From Pseudomonadota bacterium (lineage in GTDB: Bacteria; Pseudomonadota; Gammaproteobacteria; Xanthomonadales; Rhodanobacteraceae), in the NCBI GenBank assembly GCA_023388255.1, contig JAEWGO010000006.1, positions 1 through 64,000 on the forward strand: DNA of 64,000 nucleotides, read 5' to 3'. The stretch's first letter is position 1. Each line of letters opens with the position of its first letter. Positions 34,610-43,191 of this stretch are shown in pieces. The translations under genes were made by a program, and so were the position numbers. The notes under the pieces are model-generated. The model was not told the DNA's origin and did not search any database. It worked only from the letters and a program-made list of their open reading frames with translations.

Positions 34610-37228
34610 TCAGCGCCCGCCGACGAGGAACCTGCGATAGCCGCCGGCAACCAGTGCGGCGACGTCGATCAGCAGCCCCGGCACCCACAGGCCGCGCGGA
34701 TAGGCGAGGTAGGAACCGGTCCATTCCGGTCCGAATTTTTCCTTGTAGCGGCGCAGGCCCTGGTAGTTGTAGAAGCGCCCGCCGTACTGGAACGCGAGCG
34801 CGGCAAGGCGTTCGTTGATGCGCGCATACGGGTTGTCGCCGACCGCCGACAGCGGAGCCATGCCGAGGCTGAACTGCGCGTGGCCCTGGTCCTTCGCCCA
34901 TTGCATCACGCGCGCGAACAGGAAATCCATCGTGCCGCGCGGCGCGCCATCGACGTGGCGCATCAGGTCGACGCTGGCGGTACCGTTTGGACCGTATGGC
35001 GGCAACACGTTGGCGAATGCGATCAGCTCGCCGGCGCGACGCACCAGCGCGAGCGGGCTCCAGGCGAAGTAGTCCGGGTCGAAGTGGCCGAGCGAGAAAC
35101 TCTTCTCGTGCGCGCCCTTGTCCGCCAGCCACGCATCCGACACGCGTTCGAGTTCGCTCATCAGCACGGTGTCGAACGGCGGCTCGACCAGCTCGAAGGT
35201 GAGCTGCTCCTTGACCGAGCGGTTGACCGCCTGGCGCAGGTCCTCCCAGCGCTTGCCGGCGAGCGTGAACTCGGCCAGCGGGATCGTCGCCAGCTCACCG
35301 AGCTTGAACAAGTCGAAGCCAAGATCGTGGTACAGCGACAGATCCGGTTCGAGCACTTCGTAGAACAACGGCACGCGATCCTGGGCGTCGGCGAACTGGC
35401 GGAAATCGAGGATTGCGCGCTTGATCGCAGCCTCCGGCCCGCACGGCGAACCGAGTGCGACGAGACGATCGCGGACCGAACCGTAAGCGACCACCGCATG
35501 GCTGTCGGCCGACCAGAACAGATGCTTGTCGCCCATGAACGAAAGATGCGCGAACTCGCCGCCGCCGTGCGCGAGGTAGACCTCACGCGCGCGGCCGAGC
35601 TCGGCATGTTCGGGCATCTTCAGCAGCGGGCGCCGCACCGCGAACGATTGCCAGATCAGGTAGGCGAACAAGCCGATCGCGGCGGCGAACAGGCCGCGTG
35701 CGATGCGCGAGGAATGCTCGCCGTGGCCGAAGTACCACAGGTCGAAGCTGTCGTCGCCGAGTACCGCCCAGATGCCGATCGCGAAGAATGCGAACACGAC
35801 GACGATGAGGCCGGAAAGCCATGCGAACGTCGTCACCGACGTCAGGCTCATCGCGCGCTGCGTGAACTCGCGTTTGCGCATGCGCAGCAACACCGCGATC
35901 GCCAGCAGGAACAGCGCTTCGCCGAAATGCAGGCCCTTGGTCACCGCGAGCACTGCGCTGATCACCAGCATCGATACGGTGAGCCGATAGGCGACGCGCA
36001 AGCGCCCATCGATGCCGCGGCCGAGCCCGAGCAGCAGCACGCCGGTCAGGATCGACAACCAGTACGAGCCTTCGACAGCGGCGATTGGCAGATGCGCACG
36101 CACGACCTGGATGTGTTCGTGCACGGCGGGAATGGCGGCCGAGGCGAGCAGCACGAGACCGGCGCCGAAGGTCAGCACTGCGAGCAGGCGGATGCCGAGT
36201 CCGGCAAGCAGGCTGGCCGGCAATCCGAGCAGGCCGAAGAGCGGATGCGTCTGCAGCCTCGTCGCGACGCGCGCAAAACCGGGAATGCGCCCTGCCAGCA
36301 TGCCCGAACCGAAGTACAGGCCAGACAACAGCGGCAGCAGGTAGTACGCGATGCGGAACAGGAACAGGCCGGACAGCACTTGCGCGTTGTCGTAGCCGCC
36401 GGTGGTCAGCGCGAGCACCATCAGGCTGTCGAACACGCCGAAGCCACCGGGGATCATGCTGAGCAGTCCGAGCGTCTGTGCCGCCGCGAAGCTGGCCAGT
36501 AGCGGGCCGGGTTTCACGTGCGCGCCGGAGATGTACAGGCAGCCATACATCACGGCCGCGCTCAATATCCAGTCGACCAGCGACAGCGCTGCGAGCGTGA
36601 GTTTCAGGCGCATCGGCGGCAGCTCCACGCCGCCCGGCAACCAGCGCATCAGCGAGCGCCGCGAGGTCAGGAACAGGAACGCCGGCAGGTAGCAGGCGGC
36701 GGCGACCAACACGACGACGCCGAGCCAATGCGTGGGCGTGTTCGGCGTGATCGGCATCGCGCCCGAGGCGAGTGCGGCGATGATCAGCACCGACAGGCCG
36801 AGCGGCAGCGACAACACCTGCAGGCCTATCAGTGCGGCGCCGACCGGCAGCTCGATGCGCCGCGCCGAGAAACCGAGCAGGCGCACGCTGGAACCGATCG
36901 CGCCCGAGAGGTTCAGCACATTCGCGAGTGCATTCGCTACGAAGGCCAGCCGCAGCATCTCGCGCGCCGGGATCGGCAGCTTGAGCCAACGCGCGATGGC
37001 GACGTCGATCGTGCCGGTGAACGCCACCGCGAACAGCGCGAGCAGGCCGATGCCGAGTGCCGGAGCGGTCGGCACCTCGAGCAGCACGCGCTGCATCTCG
37101 GGCAGGTCGAGTTCGTCGAAGCCGCGCACGACCAGCCAGCCGACCAGCACGAGGAATGCGGTCGGCACCAGCCAGCGCAGTTGCGCGGCCCAGCCGCGTG
37201 TCGCTGTGGCTTGGGTTTCGGTGGTCAT
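34610..37228 (-). CDS. mprF: Bifunctional lysylphosphatidylglycerol flippase/synthetase MprF
   Basis: An 872-residue membrane enzyme that transfers lysine from Lys-tRNA to phosphatidylglycerol and flips the product, lowering surface negative charge. Residues ~1-340 form the flippase domain, with helices including FAAAQTLGLLSMIPGGFGVFD. More helices follow to about 540. The C-terminal DUF2156/GNAT-like synthase domain (about 555-860) has VAYGSVRDRLVALGSPCGP, FYEVLEPDLSLYHDLGFD and the substrate end GTMDFLFARVMQWA. Length fits full-length MprF (840-880). It is 72 bases downstream of a VirJ-like gene on the same strand; together they resemble the acvB-lpiA pair of Agrobacterium. Confidence 0.95.
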   Translation of the reverse strand: MTTETQATATRGWAAQLRWLVPTAFLVLVGWLVVRGFDELDLPEMQRVLLEVPTAPALGIGLLALFAVAFTGTIDVAIARWLKLPIPAREMLRLAFVANALANVLNLSGAIGSSVRLLGFSARRIELPVGAALIGLQVLSLPLGLSVLIIAALASGAMPITPNTPTHWLGVVVLVAAACYLPAFLFLTSRRSLMRWLPGGVELPPMRLKLTLAALSLVDWILSAAVMYGCLYISGAHVKPGPLLASFAAAQTLGLLSMIPGGFGVFDSLMVLALTTGGYDNAQVLSGLFLFRIAYYLLPLLSGLYFGSGMLAGRIPGFARVATRLQTHPLFGLLGLPASLLAGLGIRLLAVLTFGAGLVLLASAAIPAVHEHIQVVRAHLPIAAVEGSYWLSILTGVLLLGLGRGIDGRLRVAYRLTVSMLVISAVLAVTKGLHFGEALFLLAIAVLLRMRKREFTQRAMSLTSVTTFAWLSGLIVVVFAFFAIGIWAVLGDDSFDLWYFGHGEHSSRIARGLFAAAIGLFAYLIWQSFAVRRPLLKMPEHAELGRAREVYLAHGGGEFAHLSFMGDKHLFWSADSHAVVAYGSVRDRLVALGSPCGPEAAIKRAILDFRQFADAQDRVPLFYEVLEPDLSLYHDLGFDLFKLGELATIPLAEFTLAGKRWEDLRQAVNRSVKEQLTFELVEPPFDTVLMSELERVSDAWLADKGAHEKSFSLGHFDPDYFAWSPLALVRRAGELIAFANVLPPYGPNGTASVDLMRHVDGAPRGTMDFLFARVMQWAKDQGHAQFSLGMAPLSAVGDNPYARINERLAALAFQYGGRFYNYQGLRRYKEKFGPEWTGSYLAYPRGLWVPGLLIDVAALVAGGYRRFLVGGR

Positions 37229-37300
37229 GCGGATGCCTTTCTTCCCTGAGACTGCGCGAAGTCTATCCGCGCGGGCGCGCGAAAACGTGCAGTGCCTGCG

Positions 37301-38155
37301 TCATTGCGGTGCGGCATCGATCAGGTCTTTCACGCTCTGCACGTACTGCGGCATCCAGTTCTTCGGCACGCCGAAGCCGTGGCCGACCTTCGGCAACATG
37401 ACTGCCTTCGCATCCTTCTGGCCGGCGGCGAATTCGGGCGCGAATTTCGGATCGCAGACCTGGTCGGATTCGCCTTGCACGATGCGCCACGGCACGTCCA
37501 CCGTTTCGAGCTTGTCGAACACCCAGGTCGGCGGACTCTTTTGCCAGTGCGCGGTGAGACCGCCCTCGCCTGGGCAGAACGGCTTGTGGATCAGCAGGTC
37601 CGGGCAGAAACCGATGCTGATTCCGCCGCCGAAGCGGCGTCCGGTGTCCGCGGCGAGCGTGGTGTAGGCAATCGTGGCGCCGGACGAATAGCCGATGATG
37701 ACCGGCTTGGTGCCGAGCGGAAGTTTCAGTTCGCGCACGAGATCGCTGCCGAGTTTGGCGAGCAGACCATCGGCATCGCTGCACTGTGCGCTGCCGCCGT
37801 CGAGGCCTTTGAGGAACTGCGGGGTGCTGAATCCGGCCACCCAGTAGCCGAGCGCGGCTGCCTGATGCGCCATCTCGGTGACGCCGCGGTTCCAGCCGCC
37901 GTCGCCCGAAGCGAACAGTGCCAATCCCTTGCTCGCGCCGGGAGGCTTGTACACGGCGACTTCGCCGAAACCGGCGACATTGATCCAGCGCTCGACCTGC
38001 GGATCGCGCGCCGGCGCGGGTTTCGGTTTGGCCGGCTTGTGCGCAGCGGCGGTGGGTGCGTTCGCGTGCGCCGGATTGGCGGCGGCCATGCCGGACAGGG
38101 ACGAGCCCAGTGCTGCAGACACGACGAGGGCGATGAAGCACGGGCGGACGTTCAA
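37301..38155 (-). CDS. VirJ-family exported hydrolase, short form
   Basis: A 284-residue secreted protein with TTG start (AGGAA eight bases upstream) and signal peptide to about residue 25, then a Lys/Pro/Ala linker (PAKPKPAPARDPQ). A single VirJ domain follows: LALFASGDGGWNRGVTEMA, the GYSSGA nucleophile elbow (Ser157), and PKVGHGFGVPKNW near the end with the candidate His. It lacks the first half found in the AcvB-like protein at 32661-34052. It precedes mprF on the same strand, so the unit probably encodes both synthase and a lysyl-PG hydrolase. Substrate assignment is by family and context. Confidence 0.85.
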   Translation of the reverse strand: MNVRPCFIALVVSAALGSSLSGMAAANPAHANAPTAAAHKPAKPKPAPARDPQVERWINVAGFGEVAVYKPPGASKGLALFASGDGGWNRGVTEMAHQAAALGYWVAGFSTPQFLKGLDGGSAQCSDADGLLAKLGSDLVRELKLPLGTKPVIIGYSSGATIAYTTLAADTGRRFGGGISIGFCPDLLIHKPFCPGEGGLTAHWQKSPPTWVFDKLETVDVPWRIVQGESDQVCDPKFAPEFAAGQKDAKAVMLPKVGHGFGVPKNWMPQYVQSVKDLIDAAPQ

Positions 38156-38342
38156 GCGGGAAGTTCCTGCGCGGCGAAGCGGCGCACGCTAGTCCATGCC
38201 GACTTCGCTGTCACGCCGCGTGCGGCTCGGCCTTCAACGCCGATTCAGTGCGGCGGTACTCGTGCGCCGGTCGCGCAGCCACCCTTGTCGCAAATATCCA
38301 GGCGAGATCCATGCCGCAACCACACCGGCGTCGGCGCGCACG

Positions 38343-38372
38343 CGCTGCAGTCGCGATATCGGGACTGCAGCG
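38343..38372. terminator. 10-bp inverted repeat after the hydroxylase gene
   Basis: CGCTGCAGTC (38343-38352) and GACTGCAGCG (38363-38372) are perfect reverse complements with ten bases between. The element lies in the 286-base gap between the hydroxylase stop and the virJ-like start, both minus strand. It could end the sulfotransferase-hydroxylase transcript or be an operator for the next gene; there is no T-run to decide. Confidence 0.45.
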
Positions 38373-38441
38373 GCGAAAGTTCGCCCATCGAGGCGGCCCG
38401 GCACTTGGCGCGCCGCAAATCGGGACGGCAGCACGCATCAC

Positions 38442-39002
38442 TCAGTCTTCGTCGGTGTAGTACTCGAAGATCAGGTGGATGCGTGGCGTGGTCCCGAGGT
38501 TCGCCACTGCGTGCTCGCCGAGATTGTTGACCTCATAGGCCTGCCCGACTTCGAGGTGATACGGCGTTTTTTCGATGTAGAACGACACCTGGTCGTTGGT
38601 CGTGATGGGCACGTGGATCTTGTGCGGCCAGCGCGCAGCAGCGTTGGAGTCCACGTGCGGATGGATCAGGCCGCCGGCTGGCATCTTCGCCAGCAGCACG
38701 CGCGAGAACTTGCCTTCGCGATAGCCATAGGGCTGCGTGGCCTGACGCATCAACGGTTCCAGACGGTCCCGCCATTGCGACCACAAAGGCAGATCGTAGT
38801 GCTGGCGCCAGTCGTCGACGCTCGAGATGAAGCGGAACACGATGTGCTGCGTCTTGTCGAGCACACCATAGCGATTCGGCTTGGTTGCGTTCTCGTGCTC
38901 CCAAACCTCCTGCGGAATGGCGCGGATGTCGTCGCCGATGCCGTCGAGGTCGACCGGGCCGAGAAATCTAACCGACGTGGTCTTCAGCGGGTTCGCGTGC
39001 AT
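38442..39002 (-). CDS. Aspartyl/asparaginyl beta-hydroxylase-like dioxygenase
   Basis: A 186-residue 2-oxoglutarate/Fe(II) dioxygenase of the Asp_Arg_Hydrox family. ATG at 39002 lies within the end of the sulfotransferase gene (35-base overlap). Visible landmarks are HPHVDSN (His116, Asp118), HKIHVPITTN, the second iron His164 in GEHAVANLG, and Arg174 in TPRIHLIFEYY for 2-oxoglutarate. No signal peptide, so it should act in the cytoplasm. The family hydroxylates Asp/Asn side chains or small molecules; the substrate here is unknown. The same core sequence occurs as the N-terminal domain of the fusion protein at 58403-60241. Confidence 0.87.
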   Translation of the reverse strand: MHANPLKTTSVRFLGPVDLDGIGDDIRAIPQEVWEHENATKPNRYGVLDKTQHIVFRFISSVDDWRQHYDLPLWSQWRDRLEPLMRQATQPYGYREGKFSRVLLAKMPAGGLIHPHVDSNAAARWPHKIHVPITTNDQVSFYIEKTPYHLEVGQAYEVNNLGEHAVANLGTTPRIHLIFEYYTDED

Positions 39003-39630
39003 GGTCTTCGAAGCGGTAGTTGAAAAGTTCGATGTCGCGGTGATAGATGCCGCCGACGAGCGACACGAGTTCGTCGTCATAATAGGTCCAATACGGTCGG
39101 TGACGCGAAGCGTTGGTGCGCTCCAGCGCCTGGCTCGGCAGGCCCAGGCGCGAGCAGACCGAATCGTAGGATTCCTGCATGCTCTCGGTGCGCGCGACGA
39201 AATCGACGGCCAGCTGCCCGCGATCGTCGACAAGGAACAGGTACTGCGGCACGAACAGGATATGGCCGACGGGCCGCAGGTCCTTGATCACGTGTTTCAT
39301 GAACGCCATCGGCGCGCGCTCGAAATGACCGCTGTCGCGACTCATGAACGCGCAGTACGAGACGAAGCGGTCGAACGGATTGCGCACGAATGCGAACTTG
39401 AAATAGCCCTCGAACGTTTCCTCACCCAGCACCGGCCGGATCTGCTGCACGCTCAAATGCCCGTGCGGGATGGCGTCGAATTCGCGGAACGGCAAGCGCT
39501 TCTTCACGAATAGGCCGGCCTGCTCGAGATCGTCGGGTCCCATGTGCTCGCGCAACGCCTGCCGCACCGAATGCGTGCCGGTTTTCGGGATCGCGAAGAA
39601 CATGAAGCGGTGTCGATGCGAAATGATCAC
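38968..39630 (-). CDS. Sulfotransferase family protein (PAPS-dependent)
   Basis: A 220-residue cytoplasmic or membrane-associated sulfotransferase. GTG at 39630 gives the usual start IISHRHRFMFFAIPKTG; ATG at 39603 is an alternative. The PAPS 5'-phosphosulfate loop is IPKTGTHSVRQAL, and the 3'-phosphate site is FAFVRNPFDRFVSYC. The C-terminal part carries RHRPYWTYYDDELVSLVGGIY and DIELFNYRFED, common in bacterial carbohydrate sulfotransferases of the Sulfotransfer_2 type. Its 3' end overlaps the hydroxylase start by 35 bases, so the two are co-translated. The acceptor is unknown. Confidence 0.88.
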   Translation of the reverse strand: MIISHRHRFMFFAIPKTGTHSVRQALREHMGPDDLEQAGLFVKKRLPFREFDAIPHGHLSVQQIRPVLGEETFEGYFKFAFVRNPFDRFVSYCAFMSRDSGHFERAPMAFMKHVIKDLRPVGHILFVPQYLFLVDDRGQLAVDFVARTESMQESYDSVCSRLGLPSQALERTNASRHRPYWTYYDDELVSLVGGIYHRDIELFNYRFEDHAREPAEDHVG

Positions 39631-39755
39631 GAAAAATCCAACGGCGGGCACGGGTCCGCACGGCGTGCATTCGTGCGGAAGGAAACGCGCATGATAACAG
39701 TCTGCGTTGGAAAGCCGGCCCAGTGCCGTCGACGCCAACGCCGCGACCGCCGGAG

Positions 39756-39875
39756 AAGATCGCCGAGAATGTCTCGCGCGGGAGGTTCTCCGGTTCGCCC
39801 ACGGTGTGCGTCGTATGGACCTCGGCGCGGATACCGCCATCTCTGCGGAAAGTGTCGTTCTGGCCCCGGTCGACG
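39756..39875 (-). pseudogene. Decayed fragment of a pepQ 3' end
   Basis: About 40 codons on the minus strand read DTFRRDGGIRAEVHT...GEPENLPRETFSAIF and line up without gaps with the end of the intact pepQ (DAFRKYGGIRIEDDV...GDPENLTRDAFAAIV). At the DNA level the segment aligns ungapped with 41701-41820 and is about two-thirds identical by eye. Nothing pepQ-like continues upstream and the in-frame stop is missing. It lies 1945 bases from its intact counterpart in the same orientation, so the two flank the gene at 40076-41644. Confidence 0.8.
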
Positions 39876-40075
39876 GGTCGACGGGTCGATGGAGCTCGGT
39901 CGATTTGCCGCCGGCTCGCATGGATACGGGGTTTGTCGCCGCCCGTGCCTCGTCGCCAGCGAGATCGACCGATCGGCCGCAGCCGACCGCGACTTTCCGT
40001 TTCGATGTCCGCTTTGGCCGCGATTCTGCGCTTGTGTCCCGCACGCGCAGTCCGCGCCATTGAGGAGCCGATCCG

Positions 40076-41644
40076 ATGTCCACGCCTGTTTACCTTTGCG
40101 CGCTTGCGCTGGCCGCGCTCGCATCCAGCGCCGTGGCCCGCGCTCCCGCCGACGATCCGTACGCATTCGACCCGGGTTTCCGCAACGGCGTCGCCGCGGT
40201 CGATCGTTTCGGCGGCAACAACGCCGACAACCGCGACAACCACGGCAGCAAGGTCGCGACGCTTGCCGACGGCAGCGTGGTCGTCGCCTCGCTGGTGCAG
40301 AAGATCGGTGCCAGCGCGAATCAGGCCAACGGCTTCTACAACCTCGGTCTGGTGCGCTACACCACGAGCGGTCAGAAGATTGCGTGGACGAATGTCGATC
40401 CGGCCTACACCGATTCGAGCAAGAACTACATCGTCTACCCGAACACCGACACCACCGCACGCGAGGTCGCGGTGGTGGATATCCGGGAATACCAGAATCA
40501 GATCTACGTGCTGACCGAGCGTTCGATCGCGGGCACCGACACCGACGTGCAGATTCGACGCTTCGGACTCGATGGCGCGTTTCTCGGCAATACCTGGGTG
40601 TTCAACGCGACCAATCCGGAAACCGGCGCCGGCATGGTGTTCTGGCGCGATGGCGAGAGCGGTCCGTACAAGCTGATCGTGGCCGGAACGCGCTCGACCA
40701 GCGCGGGCGACACTGTCTACCTCGCCCGCTTTACGCTCGATCAGGCCGGTGCGCCGCAACTGGACAGTGGCACGTTCGGCATCGGCGGCTATCTCGATCG
40801 CAAGGTGGTGCGTTGCGAGGACGACGCCCACGGCCCGATGACGTGCCCGACCACCGCCAAAGCGGTGACGGCGTCCTACGGTGTGCTCGCCCACGCGTTT
40901 GGCGACGCCACCAATGGCGCCAGGCCGAACGTGTACGTGCTCGGCGATTTTCCGCGCAAACTCGCCGGCCAGCCGGCCAATCGCGACCTGATGGTGATGA
41001 AGCTCGATGCCGATGGCGTACGCCAGGGCGGCTTCGGCAATGAAGCGACGGACGGGGTCATCACGCTCGGCTTTGATGCGGTCGGCAGCAACCTGAGCGA
41101 CGTCGCGCGCGCGATCACCGCGAAAACCTACACGACGAACCAGGGCGCGCTGGTGTTCGACCACATCAATGTCGTCGCGGCGGTGAGCCAACATTGCGGC
41201 ACCGGCGTCGGCTTCGCATCGATGGATGAGCGCAACCATCAATTCGCCAAAAAGGTATTCGGCGGCAGCAGCATGCTCAGCGGCGTATGCATGCAGGACC
41301 TGCACGACGATCCCGCCGGCATGGCATGGATCAACGCATCACGCGTCGCGGTCGTCGGGCGCAGCTGGATGTCGGGAGGTACGACGGAGGTGGTTGCCAG
41401 CCCATTCATGGCCTTGCTGGACGAACGCCCTAACCCGCCGACCCTGACGGAATACCGCAAACATCCGATCCTGAACGCGGGCGGCGTGCGCGTCGGCAAC
41501 GCCGCGTTCAACGGCGTGAGCGTTTCGTCCAATTCGACGTTGACAGCGGTCGGCGACGTGCAGGACAGCGGCAACAACCAGAAATACATGGTTGTCACTG
41601 CGCGCCTGGCCAGCGACCGGATTTTCGGCGACGACATGGACTGA
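40076..41644 (+). CDS. Secreted protein of unknown function, beta-propeller-like
   Basis: A 522-residue exported protein with GAGGAG upstream and a signal peptide (LALAALASSAVARA). The body has repeated strand pairs of the delta-60/propeller kind (KVATLADGSVVVASLVQ, DVQIRRFGLDGAFLG, DTVYLARFTLD, RDLMVMKLDADGVRQGGFG). Four Cys are visible. The C-terminus is ...ASDRIFGDDMD, resembling the short acidic-aromatic tails ending many secreted Xanthomonadales proteins. No enzyme signature is recognised. It is flanked by a decayed and an intact pepQ tail, which suggests insertion or duplication here. Confidence 0.75.
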   Translation: MSTPVYLCALALAALASSAVARAPADDPYAFDPGFRNGVAAVDRFGGNNADNRDNHGSKVATLADGSVVVASLVQKIGASANQANGFYNLGLVRYTTSGQKIAWTNVDPAYTDSSKNYIVYPNTDTTAREVAVVDIREYQNQIYVLTERSIAGTDTDVQIRRFGLDGAFLGNTWVFNATNPETGAGMVFWRDGESGPYKLIVAGTRSTSAGDTVYLARFTLDQAGAPQLDSGTFGIGGYLDRKVVRCEDDAHGPMTCPTTAKAVTASYGVLAHAFGDATNGARPNVYVLGDFPRKLAGQPANRDLMVMKLDADGVRQGGFGNEATDGVITLGFDAVGSNLSDVARAITAKTYTTNQGALVFDHINVVAAVSQHCGTGVGFASMDERNHQFAKKVFGGSSMLSGVCMQDLHDDPAGMAWINASRVAVVGRSWMSGGTTEVVASPFMALLDERPNPPTLTEYRKHPILNAGGVRVGNAAFNGVSVSSNSTLTAVGDVQDSGNNQKYMVVTARLASDRIFGDDMD

Positions 41645-41653
41645 TCGTCATAG

Positions 41654-41693
41654 CGGCGCCGCCGCGAGCGTCGTGACGCACGCGGCGGCGCCG
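41654..41693. terminator. Perfect 13-bp GC hairpin between convergent genes
   Basis: CGGCGCCGCCGCG (41654-41666) and CGCGGCGGCGCCG (41681-41693) are exact reverse complements around a 14-base loop. It lies between the convergent secreted-protein gene and pepQ and probably terminates both. Confidence 0.7.
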
Positions 41694-41696
41694 GGC

Positions 41697-43031
41697 TTAC
41701 ACGATCGCCGCGAACGCGTCCCGGGTCAGGTTTTCCGGATCGCCGTCGGTACAGACAACGTCGTCCTCGATGCGGATGCCGCCATACTTGCGGAACGCAT
41801 CGACCCTGGCCCAGTCGACATCCTTCGCGGCGGGTTTGTTCTTCAGTTCCGCCAGCAGCATGTCGATGAAATAGAGGCCGGGTTCGATCGTCACGACCAT
41901 GCCGGGTTCGAGTGCGCGCGTCATGCGCAGATACGGGTGGCCCGGCGGACGCGGCAACGTGCCGCCGGCATCGCTGGCCTGGAAGCCGGCGACGTCGTGC
42001 ACCTGCAGGCCGATCGGGTGGCCGAGGCCGTGCGGAAAAAACACGCTCGAGACGCCCGATTCGACCGCGCTCTCCGCACTCATGCGGATGAAACCGTGAT
42101 CCTTCAGGATGCCGGCGAGCACGTGGTGTGCATGGATGTGCAACTCGGGATAGCTCTGTCCGGCGCGTACCTTCGCGCAGAAGCCCTGCTGCGCGGCGTC
42201 GACGGCGTCGATCAGCGCCTGGAATTCGCCGGCATCGGCAGCGGCGCAGGTTCGCGTGATGTCGCTGGCGTAACCATGGAAGCTGGCGCCGGCGTCGATC
42301 AGGAACGAGTGCGCATGCGCCGGCGGCGCGTGCGCGAGTTCGGTGTAGTGCAGCACCGCGCAATGCTCGTTCAGCGCGATGATGTTGCCGTAGGGCAGGT
42401 CGTTGTCGGCTTGCCGCGCGGCCGCCATGTAGGCGACGTGGATGTCGAACTCCGATGCGGCGGCGCGGAATGCGCGCTCGGCGGCGCGGTGCGCACGTGC
42501 GCCGATCTTGCTGGCGACGCGCATCATCGCCAGTTCGTAGGCAGTCTTGTGCGAGCGCTGGTAGTGCAGGTAGTCGAGCACGTCCTGCGGATTGTTCGGC
42601 GCGAACCCTTCCGGCGTCGCGATCGCTTCGCCCACGATCGCGCAGCGCGCGGCATCGTTCGGCAGGCGCGCGCGCGCTTCCTTCGCGTCGCGGATGATCT
42701 CGATGTCGAAGTGTTCGACCCAGTAACCGGCCGGCGCATCCGGCACCACATGCCAGTAATCATGCGGTTGCAGGTAGACCAGCTTCGGCTTCTTTCCCGG
42801 CGTGTAGACGATCCATGAGCCGGGCGCCTTCGTCACCGGCAGCCAGTGCTTGAAATGCGGATTGACCACGAACGGATACGGGCGATCGTCGAGGAACTGG
42901 TACGCCGGCTGGCCAGCGGCGATGACGAGATGGTCATGGCCGCCGCGCAACAGCGCCTTGTCGGCGCGCGCCTTCAGCGTGGCGAGGTGGTCGGCGAACA
43001 GCGGGTGCAGGTCGGGATGCTGGGTGTCCAT
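41697..43031 (-). CDS. pepQ: Xaa-Pro dipeptidase (prolidase)
   Basis: A 444-residue M24B dipeptidase that splits X-Pro dipeptides. ATG at 43031 gives the normal length (443 in E. coli). The N-terminal domain includes FVVNPHFKHWLPV. The catalytic domain holds DAGASFHGYASDITRT, HGLGHPIGLQVHDV, TIEPGLYFID and GGIRIEDDVV, which include the metal-binding Asp, Asp, His, Glu and Glu. It is downstream of a DUF3016 lipoprotein gene on the same strand. A diverged copy of its last 40 codons lies at 39756-39875. Confidence 0.95.
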   Translation of the reverse strand: MDTQHPDLHPLFADHLATLKARADKALLRGGHDHLVIAAGQPAYQFLDDRPYPFVVNPHFKHWLPVTKAPGSWIVYTPGKKPKLVYLQPHDYWHVVPDAPAGYWVEHFDIEIIRDAKEARARLPNDAARCAIVGEAIATPEGFAPNNPQDVLDYLHYQRSHKTAYELAMMRVASKIGARAHRAAERAFRAAASEFDIHVAYMAAARQADNDLPYGNIIALNEHCAVLHYTELAHAPPAHAHSFLIDAGASFHGYASDITRTCAAADAGEFQALIDAVDAAQQGFCAKVRAGQSYPELHIHAHHVLAGILKDHGFIRMSAESAVESGVSSVFFPHGLGHPIGLQVHDVAGFQASDAGGTLPRPPGHPYLRMTRALEPGMVVTIEPGLYFIDMLLAELKNKPAAKDVDWARVDAFRKYGGIRIEDDVVCTDGDPENLTRDAFAAIV

Positions 43032-43191
43032 GGCGCGCGGGCTGGTGGGCGAGCGTGCATTGTGCCGCGGCGCGCGCGTGCTGGCGATGTGAAGATCGGC
43101 ATGGGCTGCCCGCAAGGGCCGCAATCGCCGCGCTCGTCGAAACCGTGTCGCATCGATCGAGACGGCGTGGAGGGAGGGTGGTGGATGCCGA

